Of a stretch of DNA of 64,000 bases, positions 21,373-30,680 are shown one piece after another. The notes under the pieces were generated by a model, which was given only the letters and a program-made list of their open reading frames with translations, was not told where the DNA came from and ran no database searches. The first letter of the stretch is position 1; each line of letters starts with the position of its first letter. The stretch comes from Symsagittifera roscoffensis (Eukaryota; Xenacoelomorpha; Acoela; Convolutidae): NCBI RefSeq assembly GCF_963678635.1, contig NC_087067.1, positions 11,331,716-11,395,715 of the forward strand, in the 5' to 3' direction. The position numbers and the translations under genes are program-made.

Positions 21373-22785
21373 ATGGCAGACCGATTCTGGAACTCCGTGC
21401 CCGCGGCCCTGAGGAAGCCCACTCTTGATGAGCTGTACAGGCGCCTGAGGGACTTGGACTATACCCAAATAGACGAGAGAATGGCGGTGATGCTGAATGC
21501 CATCCTCCAGTTGGAGGACCAGGGTGAGTGCAGGGAGTCTGCAACGGAGGCTGTCTTGATGATCGGCTACACCACCGAGGGAATATCGAACCAAGAACAG
21601 ACCAGATGGTTGTCTTGGAATGTGGATGGAGGAGTAAGGGGTTTCGACTTGGCAAGGAATCCTGGCCTGAATAACAATACCGAGTATGGCGCAGGGGAAT
21701 TCCCACTACCGACTAGGCCAACAGTAAGGTCCACCAGCCAGAGCTCGAGTAGGGTGCCATCGATGTCACGAATGCAACAGACGACCGAGGCATATCCGGA
21801 TCTAGGTGTTCTAAAGAAAGAGCTCGAGAAGACGCAGAAGGAAAGGAATAAGGCGAACCTCGATCGGGATCAGGCAAATCTGGATCGGGAGAAGGTTCAG
21901 CTGGAAAGGGACCAGGCGGTCAATGAGCGAGACCAGGCTCTGAGGTTGCTTGAGATACAAAAAGCTGAGCATCAACAGGAGTTAAGGGTGCGGGAGAACG
22001 CCGCAAATCGTGATCAACTGAGGTCGGAATTAGACAGAATAGAACAACGACAACGCGAGCTTGATGCACAGAAGGGAGCCAGGCCGAAGGAGCGAGTGGT
22101 CACCAGCTCGAGGCCAGAGTCACGTATGGAGGTGGATGAGGCCCCCAGAGCAAGAGCACGGTTCAACCTTGACCGCGAGGCCCGTGAACACATGAGTGAA
22201 GGGTTGGAAGTTTGGATACCGAATGACGCAACGTCTTCCTTGCGTAGCCTGGAGACGCAACCCATACGCCCACTGATGGATGTGGAGCTGCCGGGATATA
22301 CCCCAACCTCGACCTCGAGTGACGGTCAGGTGAGCGGCGGCTCATCGCGCTTGAGAGAACTGGGCGAGAGATTGCGACAAAAGAGTCGTGAGAGTTCGGC
22401 AAGACCGGAGCTTCCCCCGACGTGGAGGGAGCAGCCGGTTAGGAGTGTCGTGATCTTGAGTTATAAGAAGAACACAGAGGGGAGGTACCACAGGCACAAT
22501 CGGCTGGACTGGAGCACGGAGCAGAAAGCTAGGAGAGACTGCTTTCATGATGCGGCCTGGGTGCAATACATGGCGCCACCCCGGGTACCAGAAGGTGCGG
22601 TTCATCTAATCGTAGGGGACAGCCTGGTGCGGGTGTTGACCCGGATCCGATCGCACTGGCAGACGGGAATCTTGAGTTTCGCTGGAGCTGCCACGCCACA
22701 GATGTTAGCAACGCTTGACATGCTGGGGATGACCAAAGTATACACGGTGACCCTGATGATCGGGACCAACGATGTGTCAAAGTGA
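21373..22785 (+). CDS. ORF2: coiled-coil protein with the N-terminal half of an SGNH-hydrolase domain
   Basis: 470 residues. An N-terminal region of unknown type is followed by a strong coiled coil (about 148-240, heptad-like repeats rich in L-D-R-D-Q), a Ser/Pro-rich linker, and from about 410 the start of an SGNH/GDSL-type esterase: G-D-S with candidate nucleophile Ser417 (block I) and G-T-N-D at 464-467 (block III). The frame stops three residues later. The Asp-x-x-His block that should complete the catalytic site lies in ORF3, in the +1 frame, which overlaps by 14 bases. A fused ORF2-ORF3 product through +1 frameshifting, or an indel in this copy, is inferred. Esterase domains of this fold are known in ORF1 proteins of CR1/L2-type LINEs; I do not know of one in this position in a Ty3-like element. 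Confidence 0.8.
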   Translation: MADRFWNSVPAALRKPTLDELYRRLRDLDYTQIDERMAVMLNAILQLEDQGECRESATEAVLMIGYTTEGISNQEQTRWLSWNVDGGVRGFDLARNPGLNNNTEYGAGEFPLPTRPTVRSTSQSSSRVPSMSRMQQTTEAYPDLGVLKKELEKTQKERNKANLDRDQANLDREKVQLERDQAVNERDQALRLLEIQKAEHQQELRVRENAANRDQLRSELDRIEQRQRELDAQKGARPKERVVTSSRPESRMEVDEAPRARARFNLDREAREHMSEGLEVWIPNDATSSLRSLETQPIRPLMDVELPGYTPTSTSSDGQVSGGSSRLRELGERLRQKSRESSARPELPPTWREQPVRSVVILSYKKNTEGRYHRHNRLDWSTEQKARRDCFHDAAWVQYMAPPRVPEGAVHLIVGDSLVRVLTRIRSHWQTGILSFAGAATPQMLATLDMLGMTKVYTVTLMIGTNDVSK

Positions 22786-25700
22786 AGCGAGGAAAATAAC
22801 AAGGCTGCACGATAAGGTGAGCTGCCTTCTTGAGGAACTGAGGATTCAGATGGACCCCATCCTGTTGACGATATGTACTGTCCCCTACAATATGATGTTT
22901 GATCAGCACGCCTTGGAGATGAATGAGAAGGTGCGGAACCTAAACAAGGGGATAAGAGACATCCACCGGAAGAGTGTACTCCCTGTCAGACTGTTGGACG
23001 TGGCAGAGCGCATGGAGAAAGAGGGATTCCCTGAAGACACCTCCAGTGATGGAATCCATTTTGATAGACCGAGGGGAGCAGAGTGGCTAAACGACGTCTT
23101 CCAAGAACACATAAATGCGCTGGAGGCGAATCTGCTAGAGACAGCCCAATTCACTTTAGGAACACCTCCGAACCCACCATTCCTGGCCTCAAGGGTCTTG
23201 TCTGATCGCTTGGGACCGAGAGTTGACACTAGAGACAGTTCAAGGAGCAGCCAGACCAGATTGCAGAGTGCCACGCCAATGGAGTCTGAGGAGGTGACGT
23301 CATCAACACCTCCAAGCTCGGCGATATCCTCAGTGGTAGTGGCAGAGAGCAAACGGGAAAATAAGTCTATGGAGACCGCTCGCTTGAGATATCCTGAGAA
23401 GGTGAAAGAACTGGATCTAGAGAGTTTGGAATGCAGGCAAGAATTGGCGGAAACCCTGGGGATCGAACGAGTATCACACGAGGATTTGAATAGGCATCAT
23501 TGCGTGGACTGGTTGAAAGCACATGAGGGGCACTTCTCGAGAGCGAAGTTGATGGAGACCACAGACCTGACGGGAATTCCCACAAAAACGATCATGGGAC
23601 CCATTAATTACAGACCTCTCAAGCTGCTGGGGAGTCCGGGACTTATAGCAGAACCTCCCAAGCACCGAACTAGCATCGCCAGAATCAGGTTGGCAACCCC
23701 GGCACAGTTGAAGGTGGTAGACAAGCTACTCAATCCGGGAGGAACGGGATTGCCAGATGCCGCTTACGAAGGCTCGAAATTGGCGGAAGATCCCAGGTAC
23801 GGGAAGCCCTGTGGGAGTACCCAGCTGGCCAAAACCCTAGCAGTGTATGATAGAGCAGACCCAGCTGCTGCGAGAGTAGTCATTGTGGCGGGATCAGACT
23901 TCGAAGGAACGTCTCCCAAGTTGTTCTGGCCGGAGACTTTGATATACTCTTTGCCAGGAGCTGAATTGAATCAGATGTTAACTCTGGTAGTGGCAATAAA
24001 GTCGGAGATGCCCTGTGAACCTGAACTGCTATTGTTTGCAGGGATGAATGATCACCTGCACGCGATGGGACTTCTTGAGCAACTAAAGGGCGATGAAATT
24101 CCGACATCGAGGAAGATATGGGAAGCCATTCAAGCGTTGTTTGCGGCGATGAATGAAGTGCAAGAGAATGTTGTCTCGAGATTCGGGTCCAAGACGAAGG
24201 TGGTGTTTACCACATCCCCTGGATACGCGAATATGCCACCCGCCCTACAGTTCGTGTACGCGGTCTTGATCCTGATAGCAGAAGGGAGTGAATGGCGGAT
24301 TCTAATGGCAGCCCCCAATCGGGAGTTGGAGCCATCGAACCTGAGGCTTCGCAAGTCAGAATTGGCGGCGGCATGGGCGGATATATCTCATGCACTGAGG
24401 GGCTTTTATGGACTAGCCGACATCCTGATAGTATTAGACGAGGTGCTCTTGCTAGAGATATCGAACTTTGCCAGGCAACTCAAGTTCAGCCCAGTCATCG
24501 GGGACGATCACCCGGCGATAAGCAAATTAACGGCCAGCCTGTGGTTTCGGAGTATGGATGTGAAGATCACGAACTCCACCAGCAAGTCTAGAGGTCCCAG
24601 TAACGAGAGAAGAAATGTGGCCGAGACGGAAAAGCAATTAGGATCGTTGAAATATCGTTTGACTCAAGAGAATGGCTGGTGGCCATTTTTGACACCAAGG
24701 CTGGAGAACGCCACGAATAAGACAAGGGAGGAAGCACCACTCCTCGTGAAGCAAGTCTGGAGTTTCCTAGAGAAGCAACTGGAGCTGGCCGAAGTAAGAG
24801 ACATGACGGTGGCTAGATTTGTCTCGGCCGCCAATGAAGTGACGATCGCAGGGTTCTGGAGGGAGCACGCCAAAGGCGAATTGAAGACTCGGAGGGATTA
24901 CGAGATTCTCAAGTTCTTGAGTCCTTGCTGGGAGAAGGAATTCTTGGCAGGAGTATTCGGTACCACGGCGACTATCTTCGGAGCCTTCGTGCAGGAGATA
25001 CTGGGCATGCCCATCAGCCTGCTCTTGGCCCTGTATTTGGTCTACCCCAGATACTTGTTCAACATGGGTCCAGCATACATGTTTAGTCGGGGAGTGGAGA
25101 CACTTCGAGTTGATGGGTACCTGGCACTAGTGCTCTTGACCCATGGGGAATTGGTGTCGTTTCATCGATTGATGGAATATGGAGAGCCTCTGTCTATGGG
25201 GAGAGTCCACACGAGCATTGAAACCAGCTCATACAAGTGTGCCGCAGGATTGAAGACGTTGCTAGTGCAATACCTCATGATGCAAAATCGGCACATGACG
25301 GGTGAAGATGAGAATCCAACTTCGAGAGAAGAATGGAAGAAGACGAACAGAGGGATGCCTCTGCTGACGGACCTATGCCTGGCAATGAGGTCGGACCCAA
25401 TGGGGATAATCCGGGGCCTAGAGGAGGTGGTGACCTGCATTTATGGTCCAGCAGTGACGTACGCGTTCCCAGACCCCCTGGTGACAACGTATCGTCACTC
25501 TGTAACGCACTTGAGCCTTATCAGTATACTGGATGGGACGGCGTTAAATTGGTGTCAGCAGGAGGTGCTCAGAGGGCGAATGAGCAACACGGTACTCTTT
25601 GGAAAGGTGAAAGATGCCGAGCTGATAGTGTACAACTTCAGGGGGCAAATGCAATGTAGAATGGGAGGCAAGCGAGAGGGTCCCATTGAAATGTATCCCA

Positions 25701-28700
25701 AATTCTGGAATTTGAACCCATTGACGGCGGACGGACGAGAAATCTTGAGAATTCCTGCCTGGAAGGAGTGCTTCGCACTGGTGAAGAGGGAGCTGGAGAC
25801 CATAATGGAGAAAGAAATCCTCCCGGCCACCATGCCTGAGTTCCCAATAGTCAGGAGGATGACCTTAGGAATGAATAGTCCCTTGGTAGTTCCCTCCATA
25901 ATGGCGAGGATGACGGCGGAGGAAATGCAGAAGGATTTCACTGATGGCTGGGACCCCCTGTTCATTGGCTACACGGCGGCGGTCTACTTCCATACCAGCG
26001 AGATAAAGGTAAATTCGTGGACGACGCAAGCGAAAAAGAGTAGAGGTTCGCAGCCCCCAGGGTATGAGGTGCGGAAGGTCTTGAGAACTCTTGAGAAGGA
26101 GGGACTTGAGAACATGTTACCCATATGGGATGATGGCAGGATGATCGTGATGGAGGGGCACGTCGCACTGGTGGACGACATGAAATTTGCCACGAGAAAA
26201 TATAAGGCGCCCTATGGCTTGGAACAGGTGGAAATAAGACAGGAAGGAACAGAACTAGATGCAGCAGGTCAACTGCACGTAGCACTGACGGAATACAAAA
26301 AGCTGGATCCTACGACACCATCACCACTGTCCGTGGACACACCTGGAGACAAGAGGAGCGGACCCGTCGAGGACCGATTTAAGAAAATTCTCGAGAGGAG
26401 GAGACATGAGTCAGAAGAAGAGAGTATGGATGAAACTCTCAGTGAAGCCGGTGAAGACATGGAAGTGGGGAATACGCCTGAACCAGGGCCATCGGGGGAG
26501 GAGCTCACCACTCAAGAGCTGTTGAAAGATTTGAGCGAGGAGAATTGGGCAGATACTGCCACACCACCCCTGGTTCCGTCTCCCCGGAAGGATCTGGAAT
26601 TGCCATTGGCAGGTGAGACCTTCAATATGGGGATGTTACTCTTGAGCTCGGAGGAAAGGGAGAAGAACACGTTCGAAGGGAACAGGGACATATTCTTGGG
26701 ATCTCTCGAGGGTGATGCTTGGCAGGAATTCCTGGAGGAATTCAATCGAGAAGTGGGCAGCGAGACGACGCTGGACAAGTTCAAGAAGGAACTGTGGGAC
26801 GCAGTAGTGAGATTCGGGGAACCGCTCCTGATAGGAACGGGCCTGGATGAGAAAGCAAGAAAAAAGCTGCTGAACAAGCTAGTGGAGCTGAGGAACGCAC
26901 GATCGAAGACTAGAAAAGAGAAATGTGAGGACAGCTCTACTCTGAAACAAAAAACTGTGGATAAAATGGTTGATGATATAAAAAGGGATAAGGTTGGGAC
27001 TAGTAATATGATTAAAAGTACTAATATCCTTAAGGCTCGAGCAGGGGGGAGGCAAGAGTTGGAAGGAGTGGATGGAGAGGTCGAATCAATGATGATAGCC
27101 ACAACACCCTCGAGCAGAGATGTGAAGACTCGCAAGAGGAAGAGAGAAGTGGAAGGATGGGGTAGTCCTTCAGTGGATGCTGTTTCGGAAGGAAACTTGA
27201 GAGAGACGGCGCCCATCGTTTTGGCTAGCTGCAAGACGGCGGCATACAAGAACAGCTCGGAGCTCAGGAAACCACTTGAAGTAGAAAAGGAAATAGAGGT
27301 TTCCGCCAGTTCGACGTCAGAAGAAGACTTCAAGCCTCAGAAGGTAAACGTGAAGAGAGGTTCAACGAACGGACAGGTAGGGGAAGTGGAGATCGGCAAA
27401 GAATGGATCTCGAAGGCACATCAGGACATGGGCAAACAAGTGACGAGTGATCCATTGGAGAGGAACAAGACGAGGAACACTTCCCGGACGTGGTGGGTGG
27501 CCCTCGAAACATTGAAGGAAATTGAGGACTGCTTGAAGAAGTTGGACAGTGGAATAGCTCGCAAGCGACGCAATTGGGCCACCCAGCAAAAAGCCGAGGT
27601 TAATAAGATAGAGATGGCAAGTCATCTGAAGAGGTCCTGGCAGAGTTTGTTGAAGGATCATTTTGAAGAGGCGATGAGGACATCCTCATCAGCACCGCCA
27701 CTAATGGCGAATCCCTTCGTTAGAACTGCGGGACAATTAATGTTCACCTGGAGTCTGGTGGGAATAGAGTTGGAGACATTGACCTCGTATGACAGGCTGA
27801 AGTTGGGAAGCAAGAAGCTAGAGGTGTATCAGGCACTGATGCAACACGTGGCCAGGGACAATTCAGGCTTGAGCCTGGCTAGAAGAAAAGATGCCACATG
27901 TTTCTTGAGATGGACAATGTCAATGATGTCTGATAGCACCATCCTGGCATGCCACCAGAGAGCAAGTGGAAGTAAAACCATGGAGAGAAGAGTCTCAACG
28001 ATCATCTTGAACGTATATCAGAGTACAGGAATAGAGAAAGAAGATGGTTCCAGACTATCCTTAGAGAACCATCGAAAGCTGGACGAGGTACGGAGGTTCT
28101 CTAATAAGAAGTTCGAGGAAGAACATGATGTTCACCGTAACCTGGCCTCGTCAGAACAGTACTCGAGACTCAGTGAGAAGGGGGAATACCAATATGTGTC
28201 TGGAGTGATGGGAATAGCCTACAATCCCTTCTTAGACTCGGAAGCTGGAGGAGCCCACAGAAACCATGAGGTAGCGGAGCTACTGAAGTTTTGGACAGAA
28301 AGAATAATGGAAGTAGACGCGGTGGAAAAAGAGGGGCCGAGCCTGGGCCTGATTCTTGAGAAAACACCAGAGGTGATAAGCATACCGCGCTCAAACAAGA
28401 GAGTTGAAGTGAACATGGGCGGTGGAAATGGCTTGTTAACCATGAACTTGGGAGTGATATGGAAGCTACTAAGACCCTCCTGGTGTCCACATCCCCATGC
28501 GAGTCTAATCGAGGAAACCACCGAGCGAGTGAGGTTAGCACCAACGGAAGATGAAGATCTGGCGAAGTTGAGTGTGCTACATAAGCTAATCACGCCCCAG
28601 ATGCAGGAGCCAAGCGAAAGGACGAGCGACCCCGGGTCAGCAAAGAAATTGGAGCCGGGTAGCTGTCTGGATTCGACGTGTGGGAACGGAGAGCACATCT

Positions 28701-29857
28701 GCGATGGACGGTCATGCGTCAGAATACTGTCGTTTCAAAAAGAAGACCTGGTCACTTGGTTCGAAGACATCACAGAAAGGGAGAAAAGTGAGGTGCAAAT
28801 AATAGCGGAATGTTACGCGAGAACCACGGTGAATATAGCGACAGCTCTCGGATTCTTCTCGAGAATGTGTGGTCTGCAGGCACTGGAGAGACTGGAATCT
28901 GAACATCATTTAGTGACGGCGTTGAGCGTAGAATCATGGCCCGGGGTGTTGCAGGTGACTCAAAAACACATCCGGAGCTGGAAAGTTGGTCTTGAGGCGG
29001 AAATGGGATTTCCCATGAGCGAAGCTTATGGCTTGCCATTGAACGCGAAATCGCTGATAGGGTCAATGATGGCCAACTTGTGCGGAAGTCACTACCCGCT
29101 ACACATGGCGATGGTGGAGGTGTCCAGCCAGAGAATACTGGTGGACAAGGCCTTCTCAGTGCCCAAGTGCGTGAGGTTGGCTCGGATGTCGCATCACTCG
29201 CACAAGTTGTTGAGAAAAATCAAAGGGACAGTACCAAAAGAATTGAGAGATGACTTAAGCGAAATCTGGGGAGAAGATCTTCTGAAGTTGGAAAGAGAAA
29301 ACACAAGCGATCACGAGAGACAAAACGTGATCGGAAAACCTGTGGGAAGTACTCCGAACCTGGAAGATAACGACACGATGCACGAGAAAATGATGGAGCT
29401 TGAGCCTCTCTTGGAAGCCTCAGGGGAGCGTAATCTCAGGAGCATTGAGATATCTCATGGGGAATGCCCATGCCACTGTTTGGCACAAACGGTGTGGTAT
29501 CCAGATCACAAGAACCTTTGCCTGGTGTGGGATGTGGAAGAGATTCGGTCGATCGGACTACCGGATCACCGGCAGAAGGTGACGCTCTTAGTAGTGAGTA
29601 CGATGTTAGCTCTGAGATGGATAGAAGAGAATATAACGAAATATCGGGAGGCGACGACGCCAACGGCTGAGTCAATATACGCGATAGACTACAGCAGGAG
29701 ACTCGAGTTGTTTGAGACTGCGTGCAAAGTATTCGCCATACCGACGGAAGTCAGGCACGTATGGAGTCGCTTGAGGTACTTTCCATGGTTTCGGGCGACA
29801 CTGACGTCTTGGTTGTACATGACAACGAAAGATCACATGAGAAAACATCAAAAATAG
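22772..29857 (+). CDS. ORF3: 2,361-residue accessory protein, SGNH C-terminal half plus unknown regions
   Basis: The first 120 residues complete the SGNH domain begun in ORF2, with D93-G-I-H96 as block V. A second SGNH-like fold, probably inactive, spans about 365-600 (G-S-D near 375, G-M-N-D near 425-427, D-D-H at 578-580). From about 600 to 1,150 is a predicted globular region with a hydrophobic stretch (about 725-765). Then come an acidic, low-complexity linker (about 1,180-1,290), lysine-rich segments to about 1,600, and a conserved-looking C-terminal region with several Cys/His (about 1,950-2,361). No polymerase, envelope or protease signature is seen. The ATG at 22,772 overlaps the ORF2 stop, so re-initiation or +1 frameshifting are both possible. 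Function is unknown. Confidence 0.75.
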   Translation: MCQSEARKITRLHDKVSCLLEELRIQMDPILLTICTVPYNMMFDQHALEMNEKVRNLNKGIRDIHRKSVLPVRLLDVAERMEKEGFPEDTSSDGIHFDRPRGAEWLNDVFQEHINALEANLLETAQFTLGTPPNPPFLASRVLSDRLGPRVDTRDSSRSSQTRLQSATPMESEEVTSSTPPSSAISSVVVAESKRENKSMETARLRYPEKVKELDLESLECRQELAETLGIERVSHEDLNRHHCVDWLKAHEGHFSRAKLMETTDLTGIPTKTIMGPINYRPLKLLGSPGLIAEPPKHRTSIARIRLATPAQLKVVDKLLNPGGTGLPDAAYEGSKLAEDPRYGKPCGSTQLAKTLAVYDRADPAAARVVIVAGSDFEGTSPKLFWPETLIYSLPGAELNQMLTLVVAIKSEMPCEPELLLFAGMNDHLHAMGLLEQLKGDEIPTSRKIWEAIQALFAAMNEVQENVVSRFGSKTKVVFTTSPGYANMPPALQFVYAVLILIAEGSEWRILMAAPNRELEPSNLRLRKSELAAAWADISHALRGFYGLADILIVLDEVLLLEISNFARQLKFSPVIGDDHPAISKLTASLWFRSMDVKITNSTSKSRGPSNERRNVAETEKQLGSLKYRLTQENGWWPFLTPRLENATNKTREEAPLLVKQVWSFLEKQLELAEVRDMTVARFVSAANEVTIAGFWREHAKGELKTRRDYEILKFLSPCWEKEFLAGVFGTTATIFGAFVQEILGMPISLLLALYLVYPRYLFNMGPAYMFSRGVETLRVDGYLALVLLTHGELVSFHRLMEYGEPLSMGRVHTSIETSSYKCAAGLKTLLVQYLMMQNRHMTGEDENPTSREEWKKTNRGMPLLTDLCLAMRSDPMGIIRGLEEVVTCIYGPAVTYAFPDPLVTTYRHSVTHLSLISILDGTALNWCQQEVLRGRMSNTVLFGKVKDAELIVYNFRGQMQCRMGGKREGPIEMYPKFWNLNPLTADGREILRIPAWKECFALVKRELETIMEKEILPATMPEFPIVRRMTLGMNSPLVVPSIMARMTAEEMQKDFTDGWDPLFIGYTAAVYFHTSEIKVNSWTTQAKKSRGSQPPGYEVRKVLRTLEKEGLENMLPIWDDGRMIVMEGHVALVDDMKFATRKYKAPYGLEQVEIRQEGTELDAAGQLHVALTEYKKLDPTTPSPLSVDTPGDKRSGPVEDRFKKILERRRHESEEESMDETLSEAGEDMEVGNTPEPGPSGEELTTQELLKDLSEENWADTATPPLVPSPRKDLELPLAGETFNMGMLLLSSEEREKNTFEGNRDIFLGSLEGDAWQEFLEEFNREVGSETTLDKFKKELWDAVVRFGEPLLIGTGLDEKARKKLLNKLVELRNARSKTRKEKCEDSSTLKQKTVDKMVDDIKRDKVGTSNMIKSTNILKARAGGRQELEGVDGEVESMMIATTPSSRDVKTRKRKREVEGWGSPSVDAVSEGNLRETAPIVLASCKTAAYKNSSELRKPLEVEKEIEVSASSTSEEDFKPQKVNVKRGSTNGQVGEVEIGKEWISKAHQDMGKQVTSDPLERNKTRNTSRTWWVALETLKEIEDCLKKLDSGIARKRRNWATQQKAEVNKIEMASHLKRSWQSLLKDHFEEAMRTSSSAPPLMANPFVRTAGQLMFTWSLVGIELETLTSYDRLKLGSKKLEVYQALMQHVARDNSGLSLARRKDATCFLRWTMSMMSDSTILACHQRASGSKTMERRVSTIILNVYQSTGIEKEDGSRLSLENHRKLDEVRRFSNKKFEEEHDVHRNLASSEQYSRLSEKGEYQYVSGVMGIAYNPFLDSEAGGAHRNHEVAELLKFWTERIMEVDAVEKEGPSLGLILEKTPEVISIPRSNKRVEVNMGGGNGLLTMNLGVIWKLLRPSWCPHPHASLIEETTERVRLAPTEDEDLAKLSVLHKLITPQMQEPSERTSDPGSAKKLEPGSCLDSTCGNGEHICDGRSCVRILSFQKEDLVTWFEDITEREKSEVQIIAECYARTTVNIATALGFFSRMCGLQALERLESEHHLVTALSVESWPGVLQVTQKHIRSWKVGLEAEMGFPMSEAYGLPLNAKSLIGSMMANLCGSHYPLHMAMVEVSSQRILVDKAFSVPKCVRLARMSHHSHKLLRKIKGTVPKELRDDLSEIWGEDLLKLERENTSDHERQNVIGKPVGSTPNLEDNDTMHEKMMELEPLLEASGERNLRSIEISHGECPCHCLAQTVWYPDHKNLCLVWDVEEIRSIGLPDHRQKVTLLVVSTMLALRWIEENITKYREATTPTAESIYAIDYSRRLELFETACKVFAIPTEVRHVWSRLRYFPWFRATLTSWLYMTTKDHMRKHQK

Positions 29858-29956
29858 TATCGACAGTTCCAGGCCGAGATTGGGCCGGAAGCTTTCAAGA
29901 GACCCCTGCTAACCCATCGTAATGCGATCACGACAGGATGGAAAAGAGTGGGTAAG

Positions 29957-30250
29957 ATGTCTAGAGACAATACCAAAGCGAGGGAGTCGATACTAGAGGA
30001 AGACCTGGCGAAGAACGTGAGCTTGAGCCTGCACAACTCCTTTTGCTTGAACCGAGAAGCTAGGGTGAAGGCACTACCCAACCAAGCAAAGAGGTTGCAG
30101 GAGCAGAGAGAATGGATGCGATCCTATGAACAGCTGAAGGCTTGGGAGGAGATTGTGATTAGTTCCGATGATGAAGAGGAACTGTTGAGACAGTTTGCTG
30201 CATCTAGCACTTCAGGATGCAGTACCTCCAAGGCGAAGAGTATGAGATGA
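29957..30250 (+). CDS. ORF4: small charged protein of the giant element
   Basis: 97 residues from ATG 29,957 to TGA. It is rich in Lys, Arg and Glu with a helical middle, an acidic S-S-D-D-E-E-E patch, then a Ser-rich tail. It starts 100 bases after the ORF3 stop. Its composition resembles the other element ORFs, but no family is recognised. It could also be a shared terminal coding exon of a spliced subgenomic message. Confidence 0.45.
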   Translation: MSRDNTKARESILEEDLAKNVSLSLHNSFCLNREARVKALPNQAKRLQEQREWMRSYEQLKAWEEIVISSDDEEELLRQFAASSTSGCSTSKAKSMR

Positions 30251-30680
30251 ATGGGCAAATCGGATGGATCTTGAGTCTTGAGAGGGAAGGGGGGCTTGAG
30301 CGTGGATCCAAGTGAAACTTGGATTCACGAAAAAGAAATTTTAACAAAGCAAATATTGTTACTAATATACTAAATTTATTATATAAATCGAAATGCTGCA
30401 TGACAATTTCCTGATTGAATAGGACAAAAGAGATTTTAAAATGATTGGCTTGAAAAGCGAAAATTCGAGGGTGCAGGTGTATGCAGATTTTGGTTGCTGT
30501 TTAGCAATAGTGTGGAAATTTTAAATGGCTGTGAATTTTGGGGTGTAGATAAGCTTAAATCTGCTGCAAACTTCTGTAAATGACCACTGGCACTGTATCT
30601 TGAGCAACACTCGGTTTTTCTGGGACTCACTGGCAGAAGACAGCGCGCGATGAGGACATCGATCTCGAGTCCGGGGAGTA
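30251..30680 (+). other. 3' non-coding region and weak polypurine tract
   Basis: Mostly AT-rich with a purine run AGAGGGAAGGGGGGC at about 30,281-30,295 and a short GGGGAG directly before the right LTR (30,673-30,678). Either could prime plus-strand synthesis; the second is in the usual place but is short. Confidence 0.45.

Noticed and set aside
20867-30680. A retroviral envelope gene among ORF2-ORF4
   Set aside because: No signal peptide, furin-type site, fusion peptide and membrane anchor in the expected order was seen; a single hydrophobic stretch in ORF3 is not enough.
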